Assembly: GCF_007830155.1 (NCBI RefSeq)
Contig: NZ_VLKY01000001.1
Coordinates: 62,001-126,000 of the forward strand
Length of the DNA stretch: 64,000 nt
Direction of reading: 5' to 3'
From: Pseudomonas duriflava
GTDB taxonomy: Bacteria; Pseudomonadota; Gammaproteobacteria; Pseudomonadales; Pseudomonadaceae
Within the stretch, counting starts at the first letter, position 1; every line of letters begins with the position of its first letter. Under the pieces are notes generated by a model that did not search any database, was not told the origin of the DNA, and saw nothing but the letters and a program-made list of their open reading frames with translations. Position numbers and translations under genes: made by a program. Of the stretch, positions 47,658 through 58,300 are shown in pieces.

Positions 47658-47676
47658 AAAAAACCGGCAGTCCGGT
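47658..47676 (-). terminator. Terminator-like hairpin upstream of gshB
   Basis: On the minus strand ACCGG-ACTG-CCGGT is followed at once by TTTTT, with one stem T making a run of six. It lies about 90 bases before the gshB start, with no minus-strand gene between it and the divergent pilG. It could be an attenuator of gshB or a block on antisense reads. The stem is only 5 bp. Confidence 0.4.
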
Positions 47677-47797
47677 GATTAATAGATTGGCCCTGTAGAG
47701 TGTGCTAAAAAGGCCCGGTTTCCAGCCGACACTCTAATATAGGCTGTAACGCATTGTTAAAGGCGTTGTCACTCGCCGATGTGGTGGTAGATCAAAC

Positions 47798-48205
47798 ATG
47801 GAACAGTACTCCGAAGGGCTGAAAGTGATGGTAATCGACGATTCGAAAACGATTCGTCGAACGGCCGAGACGCTACTCAAAAAAGTGGGTTGCGAAGTGA
47901 TCACTGCGGTCGACGGATTCGACGCGCTCGCTAAAATTGCCGACAATCATCCTAATATCATTTTCGTTGATATCATGATGCCGCGTCTGGATGGTTATCA
48001 GACGTGTGCGCTGATCAAGAATAACAGTGCTTTTAAGTCGACGCCGGTCATCATGCTTTCATCCCGTGATGGTCTGTTTGACAAGGCCAAGGGCCGGATC
48101 GTCGGGTCCGACCAATACCTCACCAAGCCATTCAGCAAAGAAGAGCTGATAGGCGCAATTAAAACTCATGTTCCCAGCTTTAACCCCGTCGAGCATACGT
48201 CTTAA
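47798..48205 (+). CDS. pilG: Twitching motility response regulator PilG
   Basis: Single-domain CheY-like receiver of the Pil-Chp pathway that promotes pilus extension and cAMP production. 135 residues with the acidic pocket (VMVIDDSKT), the phospho-Asp in IIFVDIMMPRLDGYQT, the switch Ser (IMLSSRDG) and Lys (QYLTKPFSKEE). It is the first gene of the cluster; 230 bases upstream hold the divergent gshB, and I could not settle on one promoter. Confidence 0.97.
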   Translation: MEQYSEGLKVMVIDDSKTIRRTAETLLKKVGCEVITAVDGFDALAKIADNHPNIIFVDIMMPRLDGYQTCALIKNNSAFKSTPVIMLSSRDGLFDKAKGRIVGSDQYLTKPFSKEELIGAIKTHVPSFNPVEHTS

Positions 48206-48242
48206 GACGTCTTCGTGGTGCTGACAACGTAGGATCTCAATT

Positions 48243-48608
48243 ATGGCCAGAATATTAATCGTTGATGACTCTCCAACGGAAATGTACAAGCTGACTGCAA
48301 TGCTGGAAAAGCATGGCCATCAGGTGCTTAAGGCTGAGAATGGGGCTGATGGCGTTGCCTTGGCTCGTCAGGAAAAGCCTGATGTCGTCTTGATGGACAT
48401 CGTCATGCCAGGCCTCAATGGTTTTCAGGCGACTCGTCAGCTGACTAAAGACAGCGAAACTAGCCAAATCCCAGTCGTTATCGTTACGACGAAGGATCAG
48501 GAAACCGACAAGGTCTGGGGTAAGCGCCAGGGTGCGCGCGATTATCTGACCAAGCCTATCGATGAAGACACGCTCTTGAAAACCTTGGCGGGCGTATTGA
48601 AGGGTTGA
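48243..48608 (+). CDS. pilH: Twitching motility response regulator PilH
   Basis: Second CheY-like receiver of Pil-Chp, thought to act as a phosphate sink and to favour retraction. 121 residues: LIVDDSPTEM pocket, phospho-Asp in VVLMDIVMPGLNGFQA, Thr switch (VIVTTKDQE) and Lys (DYLTKPIDEDT). It follows pilG by 37 bases and leads into pilI. Confidence 0.97.
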   Translation: MARILIVDDSPTEMYKLTAMLEKHGHQVLKAENGADGVALARQEKPDVVLMDIVMPGLNGFQATRQLTKDSETSQIPVVIVTTKDQETDKVWGKRQGARDYLTKPIDEDTLLKTLAGVLKG

Positions 48609-48638
48609 TTGGTTTCGTATCCAAGGCAGGATTCTCCC

Positions 48639-49175
48639 ATGCGTAACACATATTCTCCTTATTTCATCCTTTCCCAGATGGAGGGGCGTTGCCGAGACCT
48701 GGCAGCGGGCTTACCTGCTCAACAGGAAATGGTGCGTTCTTGGAGCGGTATTGGATTTCGCATGGGAACACAGCTGTTCGTAGCGCCTATGGGGGAAATA
48801 AATGAGATTCTTCATGAGCCACGTTATACACAGCTTCCAGGCGTAAAACCTTGGGTGAAGGGCGTTGCCAACGTGCGGGGTCGCCTTTTGCCCCTTATGG
48901 ACTTAAATGTCTTTCTGGGAGGAGAGTCGTCGTCATCACGTTTAAAGCGACGGATTCTTGTCGTTGATGTTGATGATATTTTTGCCGGTCTTATCGTAGA
49001 TGAAGTGTTGGGTATGCAGTATTTCCCAAATGCCTCTTTTTCCGAATTGCCAGCAACATCAGCCGATTCTCTACAGCCTTTTATTCATGGCGCATTTACT
49101 CGTGAATCTGAGTGGCTGGTGTTCAGTCCTCATGCGCTAGTGAGGCATCAGCAATTTCTGAGCGTGGCTGCCTAG
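48639..49175 (+). CDS. pilI: CheW-like adaptor PilI
   Basis: Couples the PilJ receptor to the ChpA kinase. A single CheW domain (178 residues) with GIGFRMGTQLFVAPMGEINEI, VKGVANVRGRLLPLMDLNVFLG and DVDDIFAGLIVDEVLGM. The open frame begins earlier at a TTG right after pilH; the ATG has AGGA 7 bases ahead and matches the family length, so I use it. Confidence 0.96.
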   Translation: MRNTYSPYFILSQMEGRCRDLAAGLPAQQEMVRSWSGIGFRMGTQLFVAPMGEINEILHEPRYTQLPGVKPWVKGVANVRGRLLPLMDLNVFLGGESSSSRLKRRILVVDVDDIFAGLIVDEVLGMQYFPNASFSELPATSADSLQPFIHGAFTRESEWLVFSPHALVRHQQFLSVAA

Positions 49176-49360
49176 GTCACGGCATACAAAATAGAAGCCT
49201 GAACGATCATCGAAGGCTCAAGCCAACTACAGCGGTACTCATGTATGCGACTCTTCCAGTCAGCGGCTGGTCGAATAATTGCATACGTAAAAGGGAGTAT
49301 GGGAGCCGGTGACGGCTTTTCTACAGGGAATATGCAATAAATCGGTCCAGGCGGGGGCCA

Positions 49361-51397
49361 ATGATGAAGAAAACGAATGCAGGAAAAACCAGTTCTTTAA
49401 TCGCGGGCCTTTTTGTCGCGTTGATCATTTCTATTGTCTTGCTGTTTGCAAACTTCGCTTACTTGAGTACGCAGGCAAACCACGACAAGCAGTATCTTGG
49501 ACACGCTGGAGAGTTAAGAGTTCTCTCTCAACGGATTGCTACCAATGCTTCCGAAGCGGCTACCGGTAAGCCTGAGGCGTTCAGTCAACTTAAGACTGCG
49601 CGTAACGAGTTCGAAAAGCGTTGGGACATCCTTGTTAACGGTGATGATCTAGCGGGCCTGCCACCTTCATCCTCTAATGTCGCTCCGGAAATAGAGGCTG
49701 TACAGAAGGAGTGGGACACACTTCGCAAGAGCGCGGACGACATTATCGCTAGCGAGCAAACGGTTCTTTCTTTGCATCAGTTGGCGACTACCCTTGCTGA
49801 AACCATTCCTCAATTGCAGGTGGAATATGACGAGATCGTGGATATCCTCCTGGAGCGTAATGCTCCTGCACAGCAGGTAGCTGTAGCTCAGCGTCAGGCT
49901 CTTCTCGCCGAGCGTATTCTGGGATCCGTGAACAAGGTTCTAGCGGGTGATCAGTCTGCTGTACAGGCCGCTGACAGCTTCGGTCGTGACGCTAGCATGT
50001 TCGGTCGTGTTTTGACGGCAATGCTCGATGGCAACGTGTCCATGAACATTACCAAGGTTACCGATCCGGAAGCAGTGGGGCGCTTGAATGAAGTTAACGA
50101 GTTGTTCGAGTTTGTATCCGGAAACGTGGACGAGATTCTGGGCACTTCTGCAGAGCTGCTTGTAGTTCGTGAAGCATCTAACCAGATCTTTTCCGGTTCT
50201 GAACAGCTACTTGGTAAAGTTTCTGATCTGGCGCAAGGCTATAGCAACGTCACGGCAGAGCGTCGCATCAATGTACTCGGTGGTTATGTATTAGCCTTCA
50301 TCGCTTTGGCTTCGATCATTGCCATTGGCTTGATTATGGTTAAGGAAACACGCCAGCGACTGGCCGAGACAGATGAAAAGAATCAGCGCAACCAGACTGC
50401 GATTCTTCGTCTACTGGATGAGATTGCCGATTTGGCAGACGGTGACCTGACCGTAGAAGCTACCGTAACGGAAGACTTTACCGGTGCGATTGCTGACTCC
50501 ATCAACTACTCCATCGATCAGCTCCGCGAATTGGTCAAGACGATCAACCATACCGCTCAGCAGGTATCGGTTGCTGCCCAGGAAACTCAGGCGACAGCTA
50601 TTCACTTGGCCGAAGCTTCCGAACATCAGGCTCAGGAAATTGCAGGAGCCTCGGCGGCGGTGAACGAAATGGCGGTCTCGATCGATCAGGTATCGGCCAA
50701 CGCTTCGGAATCAACCGCAGTAGCGGAGCGTTCGGTATCGATCGCGAATAAAGGCAACCAGGTTGTACATAATACAATCGTGGGTATGGATAACATCCGT
50801 GAGCAGATTCAGGATACGTCCAAGCGAATCAAGCGTCTGGGTGAGTCTTCCCAAGAGATTGGCGACATTGTAAGCCTCATCAACGACATTGCCGATCAGA
50901 CCAACATCCTTGCGCTTAACGCTGCTATTCAGGCATCGATGGCGGGTGATGCTGGCCGTGGTTTCGCCGTAGTAGCAGACGAGGTACAGCGCTTGGCTGA
51001 ACGTTCTTCCGGAGCGACTAAGCAGATTGAGGCCTTGGTAAAAGCCATTCAGACCGATACCAACGAAGCGGTTATCTCCATGGAGCAAACAACTTCTGAA
51101 GTGGTTCGTGGAGCTGCTCTGGCTCAGGACGCAGGTGTTGCTCTGGAGGAAATTGAAAAGGTATCGCGTGCTCTGGCCGGTTTGATTCAGAATATTTCTA
51201 ACGCAGCACGTCAGCAGGCTTCGTCTGCTGGTCACATTTCGAGCACCATGAATGTAATTCAGGAAATCACCACGCAAACGTCAGCGGGTACTACCACTAC
51301 GGCACGTAGCATCGGTGATTTGGCAAAAATGGCGAACGAAATGAAGCGCTCCGTTTCAGGCTTTAAGTTGCCGGAAGACCAGTCTTCGGATCAGTAA
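49361..51397 (+). CDS. pilJ: Type IV pilus methyl-accepting chemoreceptor PilJ
   Basis: Membrane receptor of Pil-Chp that senses surface contact, probably through pilin. N-terminal helix ([23 protein letters not shown]), periplasmic region with two PilJ-type modules ([20 protein letters not shown] and [18 protein letters not shown] are the diagnostic helices), second helix ([19 protein letters not shown]), HAMP, and an MCP tip with [20 protein letters not shown]. 678 residues. Two adjacent ATG codons are possible starts. The 185 bases between pilI and pilJ contain no gene that I can support. Confidence 0.97.
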   Translation: MMKKTNAGKTSSLIAGLFVALIISIVLLFANFAYLSTQANHDKQYLGHAGELRVLSQRIATNASEAATGKPEAFSQLKTARNEFEKRWDILVNGDDLAGLPPSSSNVAPEIEAVQKEWDTLRKSADDIIASEQTVLSLHQLATTLAETIPQLQVEYDEIVDILLERNAPAQQVAVAQRQALLAERILGSVNKVLAGDQSAVQAADSFGRDASMFGRVLTAMLDGNVSMNITKVTDPEAVGRLNEVNELFEFVSGNVDEILGTSAELLVVREASNQIFSGSEQLLGKVSDLAQGYSNVTAERRINVLGGYVLAFIALASIIAIGLIMVKETRQRLAETDEKNQRNQTAILRLLDEIADLADGDLTVEATVTEDFTGAIADSINYSIDQLRELVKTINHTAQQVSVAAQETQATAIHLAEASEHQAQEIAGASAAVNEMAVSIDQVSANASESTAVAERSVSIANKGNQVVHNTIVGMDNIREQIQDTSKRIKRLGESSQEIGDIVSLINDIADQTNILALNAAIQASMAGDAGRGFAVVADEVQRLAERSSGATKQIEALVKAIQTDTNEAVISMEQTTSEVVRGAALAQDAGVALEEIEKVSRALAGLIQNISNAARQQASSAGHISSTMNVIQEITTQTSAGTTTTARSIGDLAKMANEMKRSVSGFKLPEDQSSDQ

Positions 51398-51428
51398 CCT
51401 CACTCATACAACGGAGCGGCAAGAGGTT

Positions 51429-52313
51429 ATGGACGCTAGTGCAGTTCAGCTCGAGCGATCCGAGCAGCGGGTGATAGAGCCTCCAGTAGAGATGTTGCCA
51501 ACGGAGTTTTCCGACTGGCAGCGTTTACTGGAGTCACGAGTCGGTATCGTTATTAACGACCGACGACGCTACTTTCTCCAAAGTCATCTAACCGCTCGTA
51601 TGCGAGAGGTAGGAATTCGGGACTATGCCGCTTATTACCGCTATGTGACTCAGGGCGTCGATGGAGCTATAGAATGGACAAGCCTGTTGAACCATCTCAC
51701 GGTTCAGTTCACTCAATTCTTTCGTCATACCCCTTCGTTCGAGGTAATGGAGAGTTACCTGAGCGAGCGGTTGAAAACGTCTCCCGGTAAGGTTTGGTCC
51801 TTATGGAGTGTTGGCTGCTCCAGTGGTGAGGAAGCCTACTCAATGGCTATTACTGCATCGGAAGTGCTTCGTCATGCGGGCCTACCGGAAACGTATGGGG
51901 TATTTGGCACCGATATCAGCTCGGAAGCTTTGAATCGCGCCCGGCTGGGTTTGTACATGGCTCAAAAGGTTCAGTCTGTGGAAGCTTCGCTTCGCAAGCG
52001 GTACTTCCAGGATCATGCGGATGGCCGCCTGTCCATCGTTCCTGCATTGAGGAGCCGCTTATGTTGCGCGCGTCTAAATATGCTGGAGCTTGCTAAGGCG
52101 CCATTGTCTGGCATGGATGTCATTTTCTGTCAGAACGTACTTATTTATTTCCGTCGATGGCTTCGTAAGGACATCCTCAACCAACTGGTGAATAAATTGA
52201 CGCCAGGGGGATTGCTGGTCATCGGCGTGGGTGAAATGAGTAATTGGACTCATCCTGAGCTCGTTCCGCTCGGGGATGAGCGCGTTCTGGCTTTTACCCG
52301 CAGGGTAGCTTAA
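51429..52313 (+). CDS. pilK: Chemoreceptor methyltransferase PilK (CheR family)
   Basis: SAM-dependent methyltransferase predicted to methylate PilJ glutamates. CheR N-terminal helical domain (GIVINDRRRYFLQSHLTARM) and catalytic domain with VWSLWSVGCSSGEEAYSMAI, YGVFGTDISSEALNRARLG and MDVIFCQNVLIYFRRW. 294 residues. It lies between pilJ and chpA, its normal position. Confidence 0.96.
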   Translation: MDASAVQLERSEQRVIEPPVEMLPTEFSDWQRLLESRVGIVINDRRRYFLQSHLTARMREVGIRDYAAYYRYVTQGVDGAIEWTSLLNHLTVQFTQFFRHTPSFEVMESYLSERLKTSPGKVWSLWSVGCSSGEEAYSMAITASEVLRHAGLPETYGVFGTDISSEALNRARLGLYMAQKVQSVEASLRKRYFQDHADGRLSIVPALRSRLCCARLNMLELAKAPLSGMDVIFCQNVLIYFRRWLRKDILNQLVNKLTPGGLLVIGVGEMSNWTHPELVPLGDERVLAFTRRVA

Positions 52314-52332
52314 CGGTATGAATGGAGTGGAT

Positions 52333-55300
52333 ATGGCGGATCGGCACGATTATGTCGCTCTGGAGTGGGTCAAGGGCGAAATCGCCGAAACACTCAAGCA
52401 GGCTCAGCATGCGCTCGAAGCGTTCGTCGAGAATCCCCAGGATAGTACGCGGATACGGTTTTGCCTGACTTATATCCATCAGGTTCATGGCACTCTACAA
52501 ATGGTAGAGTTCTACGGTGCGGCCCTGCTCGCCGAAGAAATGGAGCGTTTGACAGAAACGCTTCAAAGCGCTACGGGACATGATAGAGGCGAGGCGCTTG
52601 AGGTTCTGATGAGGGCTATCCTGCAGCTGCCCTCCTATCTTGACCGTATACTAAGTGCGCGGCGCGACTTACCCATGATGGTACTGCCGCTGCTCAATGA
52701 GCTGCGAGCGGCTCGGGGTGAAAGACCACTCTCGGAAGTCAACTTCTTCTCGCCTATCGCGCCTCCCGTTATTCCGTCATTGACCCCGGAAGAGGTAAGC
52801 CACCGAAATACTGCTGAATGGTCAGCCATGATCAGAAAGCTACGGCAGGTATTGCAGGTTGCACAGGTCAGTCTGTTCCGTAACCAGGGCGTCTCCAGTC
52901 ATCTTGTCTATTTGACTCGTGTTTTTGGTCGTCTTGAGCAGTTGTGTCATGACAGCCCCTTAGGCGAACTTTGGCCTATGGCTTCCGCCATGATCGAAGG
53001 GCTGACAGTCGGGACACTTGAAAATGACAGCCGTGTACGTGTTTTTCTGCGGCGTATCGATCATGAGGTGAAACGACTCCTGATCAATGGCGCCGCAGCG
53101 ATGAACCAGCCGGCATCCTATGATCTAACGCGGGATCTATTGTTTTATTTGGCCAAGGCGCCAAGTCAAACACCCCGAATAGCCGCGATCAAGGCGCAAT
53201 ACCGTCTTGAAGAGGCCTTGCATATATCAGGACAGTCTGCTGCAGATGAAGCAGCAGGGATAGGTCCTGATCGTGATGCAATGCGCTCAGTGGTTACAGC
53301 GCTGCGTGAAGAGCTTGTCCGCATTAAAGATAGCCTGGATCTGTATGTGCGCAGTGATCGGCAGCAATCCTCTGAATTAAATACATTGCTGTCACCCCTT
53401 AAGCAGATTGCCGATACATTGGCCGTTTTGGGTTTTGGGCAACCACGGCGCGTTATTCTTGATCAGATTGATGAAGTCTCTGCACTAGCGGTTGGAGCAC
53501 GACCGAGTACTGATGCTGCGCTCATGGATATTGCGGGCGCACTTTTATATGTCGAAGCCACATTGGCGGGTATGACTGGCATCGTTGAGTCGAGCGAGGA
53601 AGAGGAAGATCACCTTCCGACTACCGACGTGGCTCAGGTGCACCAGCTAGTCATCAGGGAAGCGCGCAGTGGGCTCGAGCAGACCAAAGACGCCATTATC
53701 GAATTCATCGCATCTCAATGGAATCATGAGCATTTGCAATCTGTGCCGCAATTACTGACACAGGTGCGTGGCGGTCTGGGCATGATTCCTCTTGCAAGGG
53801 CAGCTGGGCTGGTGGAGGCCTGTAATCGCTATGTACAGCAGGAGCTGCTTGATCGTCAGGCTGTACCGGACTGGCAGAGCCTGGATACATTGGCTGATGC
53901 AATTACCAGCGTTGAGTACTACCTAGAGCGTCTTACGGATGATTCTAGTACGCAGCAAGACATGATTCTGGATGTGGCCGAAGAAAGCATGGTATCGCTT
54001 GGCTACCCCTTGATATCGGTAGGCGGTGTAGACGTCGTCGAGCCAGTCAAGATGCCTGTGACTGCACCTGAGTACTCGAAAGAGGTCCGGCATACCCTAG
54101 AGTCGGAGCGGGATCTACGCATTGGAGAAGCGCCGCTTGCTACTGTAGATGAATTCGAAAAGCCGGAACTGCTGGAGCCGATGGCCAAGGCAGACGTTAC
54201 AGATAATGTCGAAGAGGCATTGCCGGCAGAAACGGCTTTCGAAAGTCAGAATATTGTTACTGACGAGACTTCTGAAGATTCAGGCGAGTTTTCGGTAGAA
54301 GAATTAGTAGATACAGCTGAGCAGCAGGCGATCAAACCTGATGAGCTGTCGATATCTAACGATATAGAGTCTATTTTTCTCAAAGATAACTCCGAAGCGG
54401 CAAAAACTGACCAACCTGAAGAATATGTAAGTGAAGTAGAGTCTCAAGGCGAGCCTGAAGAGTCGGAGAGCCTTGTAGCGCCTGCGCCTTTAACATTGCC
54501 TACGAGTGAAGAGGCAATGGGGCTGGCTCAGGTGATGGCTTCTCCCGTAGCGCCAATCAATCCGCCTGCTAAGAACGCGCCGCCTAGCCTGTTACCGCCT
54601 CCTGCAGATGAAGAGCCCGTCGAAGAAGATCTTCGAGAAGTTTTTATCGAGGAGGCTGAAGAAGTTCTCGATGCACTGACAACCTATATTCCCCGGTGGG
54701 AAGAAAATACAGCTGATAAGGAAGCGCTAAGTGAGAGTCGCAGGGCATTCCATACGCTGAAAGGCAGCGGCCGTATGGTGCGCGCCTTGGTCATTGGCGA
54801 GCTGTCATGGGCTATTGAAAACCTTCTTAATCGCATCATTGATCGTACGGTAGAGTCCTCTCCAGACGCAATTTATGTTGTAAGTGAAGTAGTAAAGCTT
54901 CTACCGCAATTGATTGATGAATATGCAAACCATCAACAGCGTCAGCGCAATGATGTTGATTATCTAGCCGCAGCTGCACATGCATTAGCATTAGGATTGC
55001 CAATTGCTGAGCAGGAAGAAGTAGAAGTTGAAGCTGGAAGTGACGCGGCTTCTCATGAAGAGCTTGTGCTCCAGACTGAGGAAATGGCGAAGCCTCAGGT
55101 TGAGCAACCTGACGTGGATGCTATTGGTACCGGGGAGTCGCTTGAAGAGCCATCCCTTGAGCTCAAGCCGGATAGCCTAGAGCTGCACCAGGACACTATC
55201 GATCCTTTATTACTGGATATCTTCTGTAACGAAGCGGAAACCCATCTTGCTACAGTTTCGGAGTATTTAAATCAGTCCGAACTATCGTCGCTACCGGTTA

Positions 55301-58300
55301 CAGATAATCTCCTACGAGCCCTGCATACCCTTAAGGGTAGTGCACATATGGCCGGAATTGCACCGATTGCAGACATGGCGGCTCTGCTTGAACGTGTAGT
55401 CAAAGAATATAAATCCAGCCATACGCCCTTTGAGACCTCTGAGCGAGATGTGCTGGCCGATGCTGCCAATTCGATCAGGGGTGGGCTAAATCAGTTGGCT
55501 AGTGGGCGAGTTGATATCGACCTGGTCGATAATGACGAGTTGTTAGCTCGCCTGGATGCTCTCCTTGACGATCGTGTCGTTCCCTTGGCGTCTGATGCGA
55601 CTCCTCAATCAGGTAGCCGTTATGACCGGCAGCGTTTGCTCGACTTCCTTATGGAAGGCATGGATATCCTTTTGCATGGAGATGAATTGCTAGAGTCCTG
55701 GCAACAGGACGAGGGCGATGACGCTACACATGCTGCCTCGCTGGCTTCAGACTTTACTCTTTTTACCGATAGAGCGGCGGATGTAGGGCTGGTAGATGTT
55801 GAAGCATTAGGATCGGCTCTTTGCGAGGTTTACCAAGCCATTATTAGCGGAGCGTTACCCAATCGGGAACAGTTCTTCGATGAGGTCCTGGCTTCGCAGG
55901 AGGCCTTGGTCAGTATGCTCAATCAGTTGGCTGTGGGTTTGCGAGCCACAGCTCAGCCTGAGCGTATCGCTGCCTTACAAAATGTGCTCTTTGATATAGA
56001 AGCTATTGATGTTCAAGACGAACACTTAGAAGCAGAAGCAGAAGCAGAAGCAGAAGCAGAAGCAGAAGCAGAAGCAGAAGAGATTGAGCTAACCACTGTC
56101 GATATCACTCTAGAACCTAGGGAGCACATTGACGCGCCAGAGACTCTGCCAGAGCCAGGAGTTGAAGAAGGCGTAGACAAAGCTCTCGAAAATCCAGAGT
56201 GGGCGCTCATTGAAGAACCAGAGAACACTGTTAGTGTGCCCTCGTTGGAATCTACTGATACCACGGCAGCTGCTGGCTTTTCTTGGGAAGAAGACGATTT
56301 CGATAATGAAATGGTCGCTATTTTTCTAGAAGAAGCCGTTGATCTTCTGGATAGTGCAGGCTTGGCACTAGAGCGGTGGTATGATGATCCTTCCAACCCT
56401 AACTATCTTTGGACGTTGCAGCGCGACCTGCATACCCTGAAAGGGGGCGCCAGGATGGCTGATATAGAGCCAATCAGCAACCTGGCTCATGAGCTCGAGA
56501 CGCTTTATGAAGGATTGGTCGATGGTCGTTACTCAGCCACTCCTGAGCTCAGACCTTTGCTTCAGCGCTGCCACGATCGTATCGCTCAGCAACTCGATCA
56601 GCTCCGACGTCACGAAATGCTGGCGTCTCCTGATGACCTGATCGCAGAGATACAGTCCTATCGACAAGTCCCTTCCTCTAGAAGCGAAGGTAGTCTTGTC
56701 GAAGCTCCCTCCCTTAATGTCAGTGCAGCGGAAGATGAGGCTTATGGAGCCGATGCGGAGCTGATCCACATCTTCCTTGAGGAAGGGGATGATATTCTTG
56801 AGAGTACTTCAGCTTCGCTCGTGCGTTGGCAGGCTGATACTCAGAACAGTTTTGAACTAGAGGCTTTGCAGCGTGACTTGCATACCCTGAAAGGGGGGGC
56901 TCGCATGGCTGAAATAGAGCCTGTGAGCAGTCTGGCGCATGAACTTGAGTTTCTTTATGAAAGCTTGAGCGCTGGCCATTTAAGGGCTAGTGATGAGCTT
57001 TTCGCCTTACTGCATCGAAGCCATGATTGCCTGGCTGAAATGTTAGCTGCTGTTAGAGAGCAGCGGCCAGCGCCTAATGGTATCGAGCATATAGATGCTA
57101 TCCGACGTTTCCGCTCCGATGCCCAGGGACAGCTGGAGCGCCCGGCCAGCGTAAGTTTGATACCGGCGCAAACGCTAGTTGATAGCGATGAAGAAGATGA
57201 AATCCTCGATATTTTCATTGAGGAGGCAGAGGACCTGCTGGACAGCATGGAGCAGGCGCTACAACAGTGGATGCAGTCAGAGAATGCTGAGGAAGCCGTT
57301 GATGAGTTACTGCGCTGCTTGCATACCTTGAAAGGGGGGGCGCGCTTAGCAGGTCAGCTTTCGCTAGGGAACGATGCTCACTTGCTGGAGCAAGAGCTAG
57401 GTGAGGCCAATCCGCTTAATGGTGTAGTAACAGCAGAGCGTGCAGCTGAACTTAAAGCTCGTGCCCAGTCGGGTGTGGCTGATCTTGCTACTGAAGTAAC
57501 GGCTTTGCGGGCACGTCGTCAGCAGCTTGCTTCAGATTCGCTTGCTGTTATGGCGGTCGATGAGCTCGAGCCCGAAGAAATGTTGGCACCGGTCATGGCC
57601 GCCACGGCTCAGCAGGATGTCGAAGAAGTTCGCATACTGCCGTTCGTACAGCGTGCCCAAGAAGCTGCACGTCGTGAAGGTAATCGACGCGCACCTCAGG
57701 AGTTGGTGCGGGTTCCTGCCGATCTGCTCGAGGGCCTAGTCAATCTGGCGGGTGAGACTTCCATTTTCCGCGGGCGTGTTGAGCAGCAGGTCAGTGACAT
57801 CAGTACAACACTGGGCGAAATGGAGGCAACGATCGAGCGGGTGCGAGATCAGCTGCGCCGACTTGATATGGAAACCCAGGCCGAGATTCTGAGCCGCCAT
57901 CAGGGAGAAAGCGAGCGGGCAGGCTACGAAGAATTCGATCCGTTGGAAATGGACCGCTACTCACAATTACAACAGCTGTCCCGCTCGTTGTTTGAGTCTG
58001 CTTCTGACTTGTTAGATCTTAAAAACACGCTGGCTTTACGTAATCGCGATGCAGAGACGCTTTTGCTGCAGCAGGCGCGCGTGAATACTGAATTGCAGGA
58101 AGGCTTGATGCAAACACGCATGGTGCCATTCGATCGAATGGTGCCGCGTCTGCGTCGTGTGGTTCGACAAGTTGCCAGCGAACTGGGTAAGCAGGTCGAC
58201 TTCGAGATCGATAACCCAGAGGGGGAGCTGGACCGTAACGTTCTTGAGCGCATCGTGGCTCCGCTTGAGCATATGCTTCGCAACGCTGTCGATCATGGTA

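Noticed and set aside
56029-56082. Reading the GAAGCA array as a CRISPR-like or mobile repeat
   Set aside because: There are no spacers; it is a simple in-frame microsatellite inside chpA encoding Glu-Ala units.
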